A DNA stretch of 64,000 nt from Palsa-1392 sp036490335 (GTDB lineage Bacteria; Verrucomicrobiota; Verrucomicrobiia; Chthoniobacterales; UBA10450), in the NCBI GenBank assembly GCA_036490335.1, contig DASXEB010000002.1, positions 124,001-188,000 on the forward strand. The letters run 5' to 3'. A model generated the notes under the pieces. That model ran no database searches. It was not told where the DNA came from and saw only the letters and a program-made list of their open reading frames with translations. Position 1 is the stretch's first letter; each line of letters opens with the position of its first letter. The position numbers were made by a program, and so were the translations under genes. Shown here in pieces: positions 7,961-17,465 of the stretch.

Positions 7961-9124
7961 CTAACGAGCGGCCTTGGTTGAGCGATCGAGCCGGAGACCG
8001 GCGTCGGAATCGGTGAAGCCCTGAGTCTTTTTCAAAAGATCGATCCCGCGCGTCACGCGGCCGCGTTTCGAAGCAAAGGCGCGGGCGGTTTCTTCGTTGA
8101 TCATGCCGGCTTCGTAGGCGCCGAGGATCGATTGATCGAACGTCGTCCAGCCGAAAGACGCGCTCGCTTCGATAATCTCGTACAAATTGCGCGTGTTGTT
8201 TTCGCCGAGCGCGATCGATTCCTGCGTGCGCAAATTACTTCCCATGATCTCGGTCAGGAGCTGGCGTCCGCCGCCGACTTTCGGCGCGAGCCGCTGGCTG
8301 ACGATGAATCGAAGCGTGTCGGCAAGACGGAGGCGGAGCTGCTGTTCTTCGCCTAACGAGAAAAGGCCGAGGATGCGGTTGATCGCCTGGCCCGCGTCGA
8401 CGGTGTGGAGCGTGCTGAAAACGAGATGCCCGGTTTCTGCCGCCATGAGCGCGACTTCGACCGTGGCGCGATCGCGCATTTCGCCGACGAAAATTACTTT
8501 CGGCGCCTGGCGCAGCGCGGCTCGCAATCCGTTCGGATAATTGTCGAAATCGTGACCGAGCTCGCGCTGATTGAAAGTCGCGCGGCCGGCCGGTTGAATA
8601 AATTCGATCGGATCTTCAAGCGTGACGACATGGACCGATTGCGTCTCGTTAACCTCGTTTAGAATCGCGGCCAGCGTCGTCGTTTTGCCGCTGCCGGTCG
8701 CGCCGGTCACGAGCACGAGCCCGTTTTTCTCCTTCACGATCTCGCGAAAAATATCGGACAGCCCTAACGAGTCGAGGGTCGGGATGATCGCCTGCAGTTT
8801 GCGCATCACGATCGAGAAATGTCCCTGCTGCCGGAAAATGTTGACGCGAAAACGCGCTTCGTCGGTGAGCGTGTAACCGCAGTCGCAGGAACCCGCGAGA
8901 AAATAGTCGCGCATCAGCCGGCGATTTCCCTGCATCAACGCGAGCGCGACTTGCTCGGTCTGGAACGGCGTCAATTCATCGATCGGGGGATCGATCAAAA
9001 CCGGTTTGAGCTCGCCGTAATCTTCGACCTGCAACGGATGGCCGACGGAAAAATTTAAATCGGAGACGCCTTCATACGTGTTCAACATCGCCGACAAAAT
9101 GCGATCGAGATCAGGCGTTCTCAT
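7961..9124 (-). CDS. PilT/PilU-type pilus retraction ATPase
   Basis: A 387-residue secretion/retraction ATPase of the type IV pilus motor family. Walker A is GATGSGKTTTLAA, the Asp box is VVTLEDPIEF, Walker B is PKVIFVGEMRD and the His box is ETGHLVFSTLHT, all intact. The N-terminal domain carries ..LNFSVGHPLQVEDYGEL, more divergent than PilT, and an unusual GSCDCGYTL segment; this argues for the PilU-like accessory role. It lies 6 bp downstream of the PilT gene. The TAG stop is inside a GCCTAACGA motif. Pilin and assembly genes are not in the window. Confidence 0.88.
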   Translation of the reverse strand: MRTPDLDRILSAMLNTYEGVSDLNFSVGHPLQVEDYGELKPVLIDPPIDELTPFQTEQVALALMQGNRRLMRDYFLAGSCDCGYTLTDEARFRVNIFRQQGHFSIVMRKLQAIIPTLDSLGLSDIFREIVKEKNGLVLVTGATGSGKTTTLAAILNEVNETQSVHVVTLEDPIEFIQPAGRATFNQRELGHDFDNYPNGLRAALRQAPKVIFVGEMRDRATVEVALMAAETGHLVFSTLHTVDAGQAINRILGLFSLGEEQQLRLRLADTLRFIVSQRLAPKVGGGRQLLTEIMGSNLRTQESIALGENNTRNLYEIIEASASFGWTTFDQSILGAYEAGMINEETARAFASKRGRVTRGIDLLKKTQGFTDSDAGLRLDRSTKAAR

Positions 9125-9130
9125 CGATCG

Positions 9131-10213
9131 CTATTCTTCGTATTCATCCGCCGGCGGCGTCTTCAGGAACGGCCGAAATTTCTTTTTATCGATGCATTTG
9201 TCGTACGCTTCCTCGGGCGAAACGCGCAGGTGTCGGAGGTGCTCCATGATTGCGTCGTCGAGCGGCTGATTGCCTTTCTTTTTGCCGACCTGAAGCATGC
9301 CTGGAATCTGGTGCGTCTTCGCTTCGCGCACGAGATTCGCGATCGCAGTGTCGACGACGAGAATCTCAAGCGCGGCGACGCGGCCGGGTTGATCGATGCG
9401 TTTGAAAAGATTTTGCGCGATCACGCCTTTGAGCGACTCGGCGATGGTGGTGCGAATCTGGTTTTGTTGTTCGTTAGGGAAAACGTCGATCACGCGATCG
9501 ACCGCTTTCGACGCGCTCGAAGTGTGGAGCGTACCGAAAACAAGATGTCCGGTCGCGGCCGCAGTCAGCGCGAGCTCGATCGTTTCGTGATCGCGCATTT
9601 CGCCGACAAGCAGGACGTCGGGATCTTCACGCAACGCGCCGCGCAACGCGGATGCGAACGAGCGCGTGTGGACGCCGACTTCGCGATGCTGCACGAGACA
9701 ATTCTGGCTGCGATGCACAAACTCGATCGGATCTTCGACCGTAATGATGTGATCGTGTCGCTGCAGATTGGCGTAATCCATCATCGCCGCGAGCGTGGTC
9801 GATTTGCCGGAACCGGTCGGGCCGGTGACGAGAACGAGGCCTTTTTTCAAGAGCGGAAATTTTTTCAAAACCGGCGGCAGGCCCAGATCGTCGACGGTCA
9901 AAACTTTCGACGGAATCAAACGAAAGACGGCGGAGATGCCGGCTTTTTGCTGGAAAAAATTGGCGCGATAACGCGCGACTCCCGGCACTTCGTAACCAAA
10001 ATCGACGTCCGCTGTTTCCTCGAAAACCTTGATCTTCTGCTCCGGCGCGATCTCGTAAACCATCGCCTTTAAATCGTCGTTGATGAGCGGCGGATAATCG
10101 ACGCGCACAAGGTCGCCGTTGATGCGCAGCATCGGCGGATTGCCGGTCGCGAGGTGAAGATCGGAGGCTTTTTCCTCCGCCATTAATTTGAAGAATGCGT
10201 CGATTCGGGCCAT
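9131..10213 (-). CDS. pilT: Type IV pilus retraction ATPase PilT
   Basis: A 360-residue hexameric ATPase that depolymerises type IV pili, powering twitching and DNA uptake. N-terminal PAS-like domain with the typical ASDLHLATGNPPMLRINGDL; Walker A GPTGSGKSTTLAA; Asp box TVEDPIEFVH; Walker B PDVLLVGEMRD; His box ATGHLVFGTLHTSSA; and the C-terminal NLVREAKTHQIPGMLQ element conserved in PilT. It is the first gene of an apparent operon with the PilU-like ATPase and the receiver-like protein. Its link to competence makes it relevant to the dispersed nonamer in this window. Confidence 0.94.
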   Translation of the reverse strand: MARIDAFFKLMAEEKASDLHLATGNPPMLRINGDLVRVDYPPLINDDLKAMVYEIAPEQKIKVFEETADVDFGYEVPGVARYRANFFQQKAGISAVFRLIPSKVLTVDDLGLPPVLKKFPLLKKGLVLVTGPTGSGKSTTLAAMMDYANLQRHDHIITVEDPIEFVHRSQNCLVQHREVGVHTRSFASALRGALREDPDVLLVGEMRDHETIELALTAAATGHLVFGTLHTSSASKAVDRVIDVFPNEQQNQIRTTIAESLKGVIAQNLFKRIDQPGRVAALEILVVDTAIANLVREAKTHQIPGMLQVGKKKGNQPLDDAIMEHLRHLRVSPEEAYDKCIDKKKFRPFLKTPPADEYEE

Positions 10214-10316
10214 GCGAGAGTTTCTTTCGAGTAGCTAAAACGATGCCAGCGGGCCTGAAATAAAATCGCGCGAACCCGTTTCTTTTCGATCGTTAGGCTG
10301 CACTTTTCGTTAGTCG

Positions 10317-11042
10317 TTAGGCCGCGACGATCGAACGCACCTGGTCGAGCAGCTTCTCGCTTGTGTACGGTTTTGGAATGAAACCGCAGAGGCCACGCGC
10401 GAGCATTGCGCCGAGTTTGGTTTGCTCGGCGAACCCGCTGCTGAGCACGACCTGCACATTGGGATTGAGCGCCTGTAGTTCTTCGAAAACCGCGTCGCCA
10501 TCCATCACCGGCAGAAAAAAATCGAGAATGATGAGCGAGATTTCTGCGCTCATCTTCGCGTAAATGTGGAGCGCCTCGAGGCCGTCCTTCGCGAGCGCGA
10601 CGCGATAATCCTGGTCCTCCAACATCGCGCTCGCGCGGTCCAAGACTTCTTCGTCGTCATCGACCACGAGAATGAGTTCGCGCCGGCCTTGCGGATTTCG
10701 AATTGTCAGGCCATCGCGAAACGCAGAGTTTTTTCCCGGCTCACTCACCGACGTCACCTTGGGCGCCGGATCCTGCGTCGTCGGCGCGGGCAGCAGGCGT
10801 AACTTCGGCGGCCTGCCCGAATTTTTTCCGTTCATCATCTCGCCACGAGTGCGCGCGGTCACGCGATCGGTCAGGGCCTGCGAAGTTTTCGAGGCCTGCT
10901 CGACCTCGTCGGCCAGCAACGGCAAAAAACGCGAACCGTTTTTCTGCTGCGCCTGGTCGGTGTAACGACCGATCTTTTGCAGATGCCGGTTGAGTTCCGC
11001 GAGATGAGCGGCGACCCATTTGAGGTCGGAGTGATTAAACAT
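10317..11042 (-). CDS. Response regulator with N-terminal helical region
   Basis: About 241 residues. The C-terminal 120 form a CheY-like receiver: LILVVDDDEEVLDRASAML (acidic pocket), LIILDFFLPVMDGDAVFEEL with the phospho-acceptor Asp, VVLSSGF and FIPKPYTSEKL with the conserved Lys. The N-terminal half (WVAAHLAELNRHLQKIGRYT) resembles a short phosphotransfer or dimerisation helix region, joined by a Pro/Ser-rich linker. No DNA-binding output domain, so it is likely a single-domain or hybrid-kinase-derived regulator. I start at ATG 11042. The TAA stop lies in a TCGTTAGGC motif; two further copies or variants follow downstream. Confidence 0.82.
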   Translation of the reverse strand: MFNHSDLKWVAAHLAELNRHLQKIGRYTDQAQQKNGSRFLPLLADEVEQASKTSQALTDRVTARTRGEMMNGKNSGRPPKLRLLPAPTTQDPAPKVTSVSEPGKNSAFRDGLTIRNPQGRRELILVVDDDEEVLDRASAMLEDQDYRVALAKDGLEALHIYAKMSAEISLIILDFFLPVMDGDAVFEELQALNPNVQVVLSSGFAEQTKLGAMLARGLCGFIPKPYTSEKLLDQVRSIVAA

Positions 11043-11147
11043 GAGGTGAGAAACGATCCGGCCTCGAATGGTGTGCACGTTTCATGCCCGCGGCCTAACG
11101 AATGTGATTTTTTCGCCCGACGAGGTCGGATTGCGCCGGAAAAAATA

Positions 11148-11633
11148 ATGCGCGTTTCCTTCGCCAACGGCTTTTACGCCGGATTGCTCGTCACCTTCGT
11201 GGTCGGAATCTGGCTGGTGAAATTGTGGGGCGCGGAAAACCAGGTCGATCTGCACAGCGCGCATCTCATCGCGCAGATCGAAAAAGGAAGCGTGTCCGGC
11301 GCGGTGGATTTTATCGCCGCGAATTATCACGATGATTGGGGCGACGATCGCGCGCGGTTCTTGACGCGATTGCAATTCGTTAGGCGCGGACTCGTTTCAC
11401 TCGCGATCGCGCCGACCGAAACGAGCATCACTCTGAGCGGTCCGCGCGCGGACTGGCGGGCGAGCGTTCGTTTGATTGCGACAGGCGAAGCCGCGCCGGA
11501 AGTTTGCTCGCGGCTCAACAGCCTAACGACGCCGTTTGTCCTGAGCTGGCAGCACGAAAGCTGGAAACCGTGGGACTGGCAGCTCGTTGCGGTGAGCAAT
11601 CCGGAACTGCAAATTCCGGCGGGCGATTTTTAG
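11148..11633 (+). CDS. Membrane-anchored protein of unknown function
   Basis: A 161-residue protein I do not recognise. It starts with a single N-terminal membrane segment (GFYAGLLVTFVVGIWLVKLWG), followed by a soluble alpha/beta domain of about 130 residues with a conserved-looking core SLAIAPTETSITLSGPRADWRASVRL and a Trp-rich end (SWQHESWKPWDWQLV). The topology suggests a periplasmic domain tethered to the inner membrane. ATG 11148 gives the membrane anchor directly. It is convergent with the oxidoreductase gene and separated from it by only 7 bp. Confidence 0.6.
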   Translation: MRVSFANGFYAGLLVTFVVGIWLVKLWGAENQVDLHSAHLIAQIEKGSVSGAVDFIAANYHDDWGDDRARFLTRLQFVRRGLVSLAIAPTETSITLSGPRADWRASVRLIATGEAAPEVCSRLNSLTTPFVLSWQHESWKPWDWQLVAVSNPELQIPAGDF

Positions 11634-11640
11634 CGGCCCG

Positions 11641-12822
11641 TTATTTGCCGAGCGCTTCGCGCAGCTCGCCTTTCGCGTTCTCGAGATCCTTCGCGCCGTG
11701 ATGGCAGAGCACGACGCCGCGCAATTTTTCGCCTTGATAATAACGCAGCACGAAACGCGACTTCGCGTACGAGCCGCTCAACTCGATCTGCGTCGGCGCG
11801 ACCGTGAAGTCACCCACAAAATCCAATCTCAGATCGAACATCTCCGTCCAGAAATACGGCACCTGTTCGTAGCGCTGCCGTTTTTTGCCGGTGATATTCG
11901 CGCCCGCGACGAGACCTTGGGCGCGCGCATTTTCCCAATGCGTTTGCCGGCGCATTCCGCCCATCAATCGATCGGGATAAAACGCCAGATCGCCGACCGC
12001 ATAAATCCCCTTCTCTTCCGTTTCGAGATAATCGTTCACCGGCGAACCGTGCGGACCGGAGAGCGGCGTGTTGCGCACGATGTCGAGATTCGGTTCCGAA
12101 CCGCAGGCGACGACCGCGACTCCGGCCGCGACGCGCTCGCCACTCTTGGTCTGAATATTTCGCAAAACCGTTTTGCCTTCGAACCCATTCAGGCTCGAGC
12201 CGAGGAGCAACGTCACACCATGCCGCGCGAATTGTTCCGTCAGCCACCCGGCCGTGTCCGGATCGAGATAACGATTCATCAGCGCCTGACTGCGGTGCAT
12301 GATTGCGACCTTCAGTTTGCTCTGGCGCAGACTCGCCGCCGCTTCGCACGCGAGCAGTCCGCCCCCGACGACCACGATCATTTTTTCCGATTGCGACATC
12401 TCGCGCAGCGCGTTCGCGTCCCGGATCGTGCGCAGATAAATCACGTTACCGAGGCCGATGCCGGCGACCTGTGGACGCACCGGCCGGCTGCCCATCGCGA
12501 GGCACGCTTTTTTAAATTCGATCGTCTCGCCATTCCCAAGCACGGCGAGCCGGCGGTCGATGTTGAATTGCGTCACGACCGTGCCGAAGCGCGTCTCGAT
12601 TTTGTGCGAATCGAACCAGCGCTCGTCGAAGCACGGCAGCTTTTTCGGCGCCGGAGTTTTTTCGCGCAGGTATTGTTTCGAAAGCATCCATCGCCGGTAG
12701 GGATGAAATGTTTCCGCCCCGGCGAGCGTGACCGTGCCTTTTTTGTCGTGCTGGCGAATGCCTTCGCAAACGCTGCCGCCGGCGATGCCTGCTCCGACGA
12801 TGAGATAATCGCGTTGAATCAT
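11641..12822 (-). CDS. FAD/NAD(P)-dependent oxidoreductase
   Basis: A pyridine-nucleotide disulfide-type flavoprotein without the redox disulfide. It has an N-terminal FAD dinucleotide fold (YLIVGAGIAGGSVCEGIR), a central NAD(P) fold (MIVVVGGGLLACEAAASLR) and the FAD signature GIYAVGDLAFYPD. The arrangement matches ferredoxin/rubredoxin reductases and AIF-like proteins, which pass electrons from NAD(P)H to small iron-sulfur proteins; the true partner is unknown and no ferredoxin gene is adjacent. The WTEMFDLRLDFVGDF segment is typical of the reductase C-terminal domain. ATG 12822 is preferred over a TTG two codons upstream. Confidence 0.85.
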   Translation of the reverse strand: MIQRDYLIVGAGIAGGSVCEGIRQHDKKGTVTLAGAETFHPYRRWMLSKQYLREKTPAPKKLPCFDERWFDSHKIETRFGTVVTQFNIDRRLAVLGNGETIEFKKACLAMGSRPVRPQVAGIGLGNVIYLRTIRDANALREMSQSEKMIVVVGGGLLACEAAASLRQSKLKVAIMHRSQALMNRYLDPDTAGWLTEQFARHGVTLLLGSSLNGFEGKTVLRNIQTKSGERVAAGVAVVACGSEPNLDIVRNTPLSGPHGSPVNDYLETEEKGIYAVGDLAFYPDRLMGGMRRQTHWENARAQGLVAGANITGKKRQRYEQVPYFWTEMFDLRLDFVGDFTVAPTQIELSGSYAKSRFVLRYYQGEKLRGVVLCHHGAKDLENAKGELREALGK

Positions 12823-12990
12823 GACCAAAACGCGGACGATAGAAACGCGGCCACCGAATGGCGAGGTTTTTTTGCGGCAAAGTAATCGCGGCCCTCGCGG
12901 AGGAATTTTGGCCTCGCCTAACGAACGCGGAAAGATCGCGGATTTCGCGGCGCGCGACGAGTTCGTTAGGCGACAAACTATCGCGGCAGA

Positions 12991-14658
12991 CTATCGACCG
13001 TGACCCGCGAGGAGCGACGCGGCGTGCTTGAGCGCGGACTGACTTTTGCCGCCGAGCATGCGCGCGATTTCTTCTTTGCGCGCCTCGCCTCTTACTTCGC
13101 GCAACTCCGAAAAGGTGCGACCGGAAACGACCTCCTTCGTCACCACAAAATGCGTCCGCGCCGCCGCCGCCACCTGCGGCAGATGCGTGATGCAAAGCAC
13201 CTGATGTTTTTCCGCCAGGGCGCGCATCTTCGCGCCAACCGCGTGCGCGATTTCGCCGCCAACGTTGGCATCGATCTCGTCGAAAACGAGCAGCGGAATC
13301 GCGTCCTGTGTCGCGAGCGCGGACTTGATCGCGAGCATCACGCGGGAGATTTCGCCGCTCGAGGCGATCGCGCGCAACGGCTTCAACGGTTCCCCCGGAT
13401 TGGGTGAAAACAACAGCTCGAGCGATTCCGTTCCGCGCAGTTTCGGCTCATCGTTAGGCACGAGTTGCGCTTCAAACTCCGCCTGGCGAAAACCGAGATC
13501 GTCGAGATTTTGCCGGACAATCTTCGACAATTTCGGCGCTGCTCCTTCGCGCAACTTTCGCAAAGCCGCCGCCGCTTTCGCCAGGCTCATCCGCGCGGTC
13601 GCGATCTCAGTCGCGAGTTTTTCCAGCTCGGCATCGCGTCCTTCGATTTTGCGCAGCCGCTCGGACGCGCGCTCCCCAAACGCGATCACTTCCGGAATCG
13701 AGCTGCCGTATTTTCGCTTCAACGTCTCGAGCAAATTCACGCGCTGCTCGAGCTGCGCGAGCTGTTCCGGATCGAGGTCGAGATTTTGCGCGTAACGATC
13801 GAGCGCCTGCGCGATTTCCGTCAGCTCAATCACGGCCGCCGAGTGCGCGCGCGAACTTTCCGCGAGGCCGGGATCGATTTTTTCCAGCTCGCGCAAGAGA
13901 CGCTGCGTTTCGGCGAGGCGTTGTAAAATCGCGTCGTCATTCTCGGAAAGTTGTCGCGAAATATTGATCGCCAGCTCGATCAAACGTTTGCTGTTGCTCG
14001 CCAACCGATAGCGATTTTGGATTTCCTCTTCCTCGTTAGGCTGCAATTGCGCCGCCGTGATTTCGCTCGTCTGATGACGAAGTAAATCGAGCTCCTGCGC
14101 GCGCGCGGTTTCCGCCGTCTGCAAGGTCTTTTCCTCGGCGACCAGTGACTGCAAAGCTCGAAACGTTTTCTCGTAATTCGCCATCGCGGTTTCCGCGCGC
14201 GCGAAACCATCAAGCAGCGCGAGTTGGCGATCGGGCGAAAGAATCGACTGATGATCATGCGGTCCGTGCAGATCGACCAGCTCGTCGCCGATTGTTTTCA
14301 AAAGCGCGAGCGTGGCCGGCGATCCGTTGACGAATTGCCGGGTCGCGCCGCCTAACGAAAAACTGCGCCTAACGAGAAGCTGGCCATTCCCAGCCTCGAC
14401 GCCCGACTCCTCCAGCCGCGCATTCAGCTCGGAAAAGTTCTCGCCTTCGAAGATCGCCTCGACCGTGCAGGCTTCGGCGCCGGTGCGGATGAGCGATTTC
14501 TCCGCGCGTTCGCCTAACAATAACTTGAGCGCGCCGATGATGATCGATTTGCCCGCGCCGGTCTCGCCAGTGATCGCGACGAAGCCGGGCGCGAGCTCCC
14601 ATTCGAGGTCCTCGACGAGCGCGAGATTTTTGATTCGGAGCAGGCTGAGCAACGGCAT
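12991..14658 (-). CDS. recN: DNA repair protein RecN
   Basis: A 555-residue SMC-like ATPase acting in recombinational double-strand-break repair. Walker A is GETGAGKSIIIGAL near residue 30. A long coiled-coil region spans the middle (from about 150 to 370, rich in Glu, Gln, Leu and Arg). The ABC signature is SSGEISRVMLAIKSAL and Walker B is LLVFDEIDANVGGEIA. The protein begins MPLLSLLRIKNLALVEDLEW, the classic RecN start, so I place the start at ATG 14658; the longer open frame upstream is antisense to the next gene. Several copies of the nonamer lie within it. Confidence 0.95.
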   Translation of the reverse strand: MPLLSLLRIKNLALVEDLEWELAPGFVAITGETGAGKSIIIGALKLLLGERAEKSLIRTGAEACTVEAIFEGENFSELNARLEESGVEAGNGQLLVRRSFSLGGATRQFVNGSPATLALLKTIGDELVDLHGPHDHQSILSPDRQLALLDGFARAETAMANYEKTFRALQSLVAEEKTLQTAETARAQELDLLRHQTSEITAAQLQPNEEEEIQNRYRLASNSKRLIELAINISRQLSENDDAILQRLAETQRLLRELEKIDPGLAESSRAHSAAVIELTEIAQALDRYAQNLDLDPEQLAQLEQRVNLLETLKRKYGSSIPEVIAFGERASERLRKIEGRDAELEKLATEIATARMSLAKAAAALRKLREGAAPKLSKIVRQNLDDLGFRQAEFEAQLVPNDEPKLRGTESLELLFSPNPGEPLKPLRAIASSGEISRVMLAIKSALATQDAIPLLVFDEIDANVGGEIAHAVGAKMRALAEKHQVLCITHLPQVAAAARTHFVVTKEVVSGRTFSELREVRGEARKEEIARMLGGKSQSALKHAASLLAGHGR

Positions 14659-14688
14659 CGCGATGAAGTTGAAGTTGAGGGCAAAGGT

Positions 14689-15501
14689 TTGCCAGATGAA
14701 ACTTCGCCTCTGACCGCGCCTGATTTTCGTCTCACATTTCTCGGCACCGGCACTTCGCAAGGCGTGCCCATGATTCGCTGTGACTGCGCCGTCTGCCGCT
14801 CGACCGATCCGCGCGACCAGCGGACGCGCGCGTCGATTTATCTGGAAACGCCCGAGTGCTCGTTTGTCGTCGACACCGGGACCGATTTCCGCACCCAATG
14901 TCTCCGCGAAAATATCTGGCAGGTCGATGCCGCGATCTTCACTCATTCGCACACCGACCACATGATGGGATTCGACGATCTGCGGCGTTTTGCGGCCCCG
15001 CGCGGCGGGCGGATGCCGGTTTACGCTTCCGCTGAAACGATGGCCGATCTCGAGCGCGTTTATGAATTTGCCTTCAAGAATTCGAATCCGTGGCCGGGCT
15101 ATTTGAAACCGGAGCCGCACATTATCTGCGGCCGCTTTTCGTTAGGCAAAACCGCCATCGTGCCGCTGCCCGTGCCGCACGGCGGGTCCGAGACGAACGG
15201 TTATCTTTTTCTGCGCGACGGCGTGAAGCTGGCCGCCTATTTGAGCGATTGCAGCGCGGTGCCAGACGAGATCGCGCAAAAAATCGGAGGCGTGAAATTT
15301 CTCATCATCGACGCGTTGCGCCACGAACCGCACCCGACGCACTTGAGCGTCGCGCAGGCGCTCGAAGTCGCGGAACGCGTCCGACCGGAGCGGACGCTTT
15401 TCACCCACATCTGCCACGAGCTCGCGCAAAGTGCAGAGCGCGATTTGCCGGCCGGGACCGGCATCGCGTATGACGGATTAAAATTGGAAATCGGATCGTG
15501 A
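14689..15501 (+). CDS. MBL-fold metallohydrolase, PhnP-like
   Basis: A 270-residue metallo-beta-lactamase-fold phosphodiesterase. It opens with LTFLGTGTSQGVPMIRCDC, has the metal motif THSHTDHMMG (HxHxDH), later His and Asp ligands at VPHGG and LSDCS, and HEPHPTHLS near the end. The CDCAVCRSTDPRDQRTRAS segment is characteristic of PhnP-type cyclic phosphate phosphodiesterases and related lipoate-locus hydrolases. Substrate is unknown. The only in-frame start before the conserved core is TTG at 14689. It overlaps the next gene by four bases (GTGA), so the two are translationally coupled. Confidence 0.85.
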   Translation: MPDETSPLTAPDFRLTFLGTGTSQGVPMIRCDCAVCRSTDPRDQRTRASIYLETPECSFVVDTGTDFRTQCLRENIWQVDAAIFTHSHTDHMMGFDDLRRFAAPRGGRMPVYASAETMADLERVYEFAFKNSNPWPGYLKPEPHIICGRFSLGKTAIVPLPVPHGGSETNGYLFLRDGVKLAAYLSDCSAVPDEIAQKIGGVKFLIIDALRHEPHPTHLSVAQALEVAERVRPERTLFTHICHELAQSAERDLPAGTGIAYDGLKLEIGS

Positions 15502-17075
15502 GATCATTCTTTTTTTTCATCGTTCTGGTTGGAGCGTTAGGCTTGGACGGCTGCGCGCGCGGCGTCGTTTCGGCGGCCGATCTCGCGAACGCGACGGTCG
15601 TGATTTACAACCGCGCCGCGGCTGATTCGGCCGGGCTCGCCCGCTTTTACGCCGCGCAACGTCACGTGCCTAACGATCACATCGTCGGGCTGGATTGCCC
15701 GACCGATGAGGAAATCAGCCGCCAGCAATACGACGACACGATCGCGGAGCCGCTGCGGAAAATTTTCGCGGAACGCAAATGGTGGACGATTGAAAAATCG
15801 CCTGACGACACACCGGCGGTGAGCGCAACTCATATTCATTTCGTTGCGCTTATTCGCGGGATGCCGCTGAAAATTCGCGCGACCGAAAATTACCCGGGCG
15901 ATCATCCGGCGGACAACGCGCTCTTCTCCCAAAACGAAGCGTCGGTCGATTCCGAGCTGAGCTTGCTCGGGCTTTTCTCGCGGCAAATTTCCGGCCCGGC
16001 GAACAATCCCTATTTCCAAAGTTTTCGCTCGATCTCGGAGTTTGGCGGCCCGCTTTTGCTCGTCGCGCGGCTCGACGCGCCGACCGCGGCGATCGTTAGG
16101 CGGATGATTGTCGATTCCGTCGAGACAGAGAAAATCGGTTTGTGGGGTCGCGCCTACGTCGACGGCGCGCATAACACCGCGACCGGTCTCGCCGACGGCG
16201 ATGCGTGGCTGCAAACGGTCGTGAAAGATTTGCGCCGCGTCGGCATTCCGACGGTTTACGATCAGAAACGGGAAGTGTTTCCGGCCGGCTATCCGATGAC
16301 CGACTGCGCGCTTTATTACGGCTGGTATGCGGCGAGCGTGACCGGGCCTTTCCGCGATCCAGGTTTTGCCTTTCGCCATGGCGCGATCGCGGTGCACATC
16401 CATTCTTTCAGCGCGAGCACGCTGCGTTACGCGGACGCAAATTGGGTCGCGCCGCTCCTAAGCAAAGGCGCGGCGGCATCGTTAGGCAACGTCTACGAAC
16501 CGTATCTGCAAATGACCGCGCACCTCGACATTTTCAACGATCGATTGCTCAACGGCTTTACCCTCGCGGAGAGCGCCTACATGGCGACGCGCGGGCTTTC
16601 CTGGATGACGGTCGTCGTCGGCGACCCGCTCTATCGGCCCTACGCTTCGTGGTTTCAGATCGACCTGAAAAAGGCGGCCGCGCCGCGAAACAACTGGCAG
16701 ATGTATCACGATTTCGCGTCAAGAAACGCGCGCGAAGATCCGGCGAAATATCTCGCCGATGGGCGGCGAGCCGGATCGCGCGCGAACAACGGCCCGATGA
16801 TTGAAGACCTCGGCTTGGTGCAGAAAGAGGCGGGCGATTTCTCGGGCGCGATCAGTTATCTGCAGCAGGCCCGCACCATCTACAAACAGCGCGGCGATCT
16901 GCTGCGGGTCGTGCTCGAGCAGGCCGACGCGCTCATTCAAGCGGACCGAAAAAAGGAAGCGCTCGCGCTGGTCAAGAGCACGATGGCGCTCGTGTCCGAT
17001 GCGCCGTCAACAGCCTTGTTGAAGAAAGTCGCCGATCAGTTGAGCCCGCCGACGCCAACCCCCGTGCCGCATTGA
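15498..17075 (+). CDS. TIGR03790 family secreted protein
   Basis: A 525-residue exported protein. It begins with a signal peptide ending in a possible lipobox (FIVLVGALGLDGC), so it may be a lipoprotein. The segments VVIYNRAAADSAGLARFYAAQRHVP, IALVRGMPLKI-like VALIRGMPLKI and LYYGWYA match the TIGR03790 family, found in Verrucomicrobiota, Planctomycetota and Acidobacteriota and of unknown function. The last 100 residues look like TPR helices (AISYLQQARTIYKQRGDLLRVVLEQADALI). The GTG start overlaps the stop of the MBL gene. Two copies of the nonamer are read in frame. Confidence 0.82.
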   Translation: MRSFFFFIVLVGALGLDGCARGVVSAADLANATVVIYNRAAADSAGLARFYAAQRHVPNDHIVGLDCPTDEEISRQQYDDTIAEPLRKIFAERKWWTIEKSPDDTPAVSATHIHFVALIRGMPLKIRATENYPGDHPADNALFSQNEASVDSELSLLGLFSRQISGPANNPYFQSFRSISEFGGPLLLVARLDAPTAAIVRRMIVDSVETEKIGLWGRAYVDGAHNTATGLADGDAWLQTVVKDLRRVGIPTVYDQKREVFPAGYPMTDCALYYGWYAASVTGPFRDPGFAFRHGAIAVHIHSFSASTLRYADANWVAPLLSKGAAASLGNVYEPYLQMTAHLDIFNDRLLNGFTLAESAYMATRGLSWMTVVVGDPLYRPYASWFQIDLKKAAAPRNNWQMYHDFASRNAREDPAKYLADGRRAGSRANNGPMIEDLGLVQKEAGDFSGAISYLQQARTIYKQRGDLLRVVLEQADALIQADRKKEALALVKSTMALVSDAPSTALLKKVADQLSPPTPTPVPH

Positions 17076-17126
17076 TTGGGGCACGCGATTCTTGCCTAAC
17101 AATGCCTAACGAACTCGCCTGGCGAG

Positions 17127-17465
17127 CTATTTCGACCGGCGCGACTCGAGCCGGAAGATGGTTTCGCCCGGCTTCATTAATTCGAGGCGGTCGCGTGCGA
17201 TCGTCTCGAGATACGTCGGATCGTTTTTGAGCAACGCGACCTGCTTCGTGAGATGCGCGAGCGTCGCCTTTTCCTCCGTGAGCTGCGCATTCAGGCGATC
17301 GTAGGTCGAGCGATCGTGTTGCAGTTGCTTGTAAGGCGGGAGAAAAAAACTGATGAACAAGAGCCAGACGGCGATGAGGAGCAGCACGCGCAGAATCGCG
17401 TTCATCTGCTGCCAGATGGTGGCCTCGCGACGCGCGCGAAAATCGCCGTAGCCCGTGCCGTCCAC
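17127..17465 (-). CDS. FtsB/DivIC-like septum formation initiator
   Basis: A 112-residue bitopic membrane protein: an N-terminal membrane helix (ILRVLLLIAVWLLFISFF) followed by a coiled coil (LNAQLTEEKATLAHLTKQVALLKN) and the short Asp-Pro-Thr-Tyr / ARDRLELMKPGE segment typical of FtsB/DivIC proteins, which link cell-division proteins to septal peptidoglycan synthesis. Its GTG start overlaps the enolase stop codon by one base, and eno-ftsB is the classic gene order in many bacteria, which supports the call. Confidence 0.88.
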   Translation of the reverse strand: MDGTGYGDFRARREATIWQQMNAILRVLLLIAVWLLFISFFLPPYKQLQHDRSTYDRLNAQLTEEKATLAHLTKQVALLKNDPTYLETIARDRLELMKPGETIFRLESRRSK

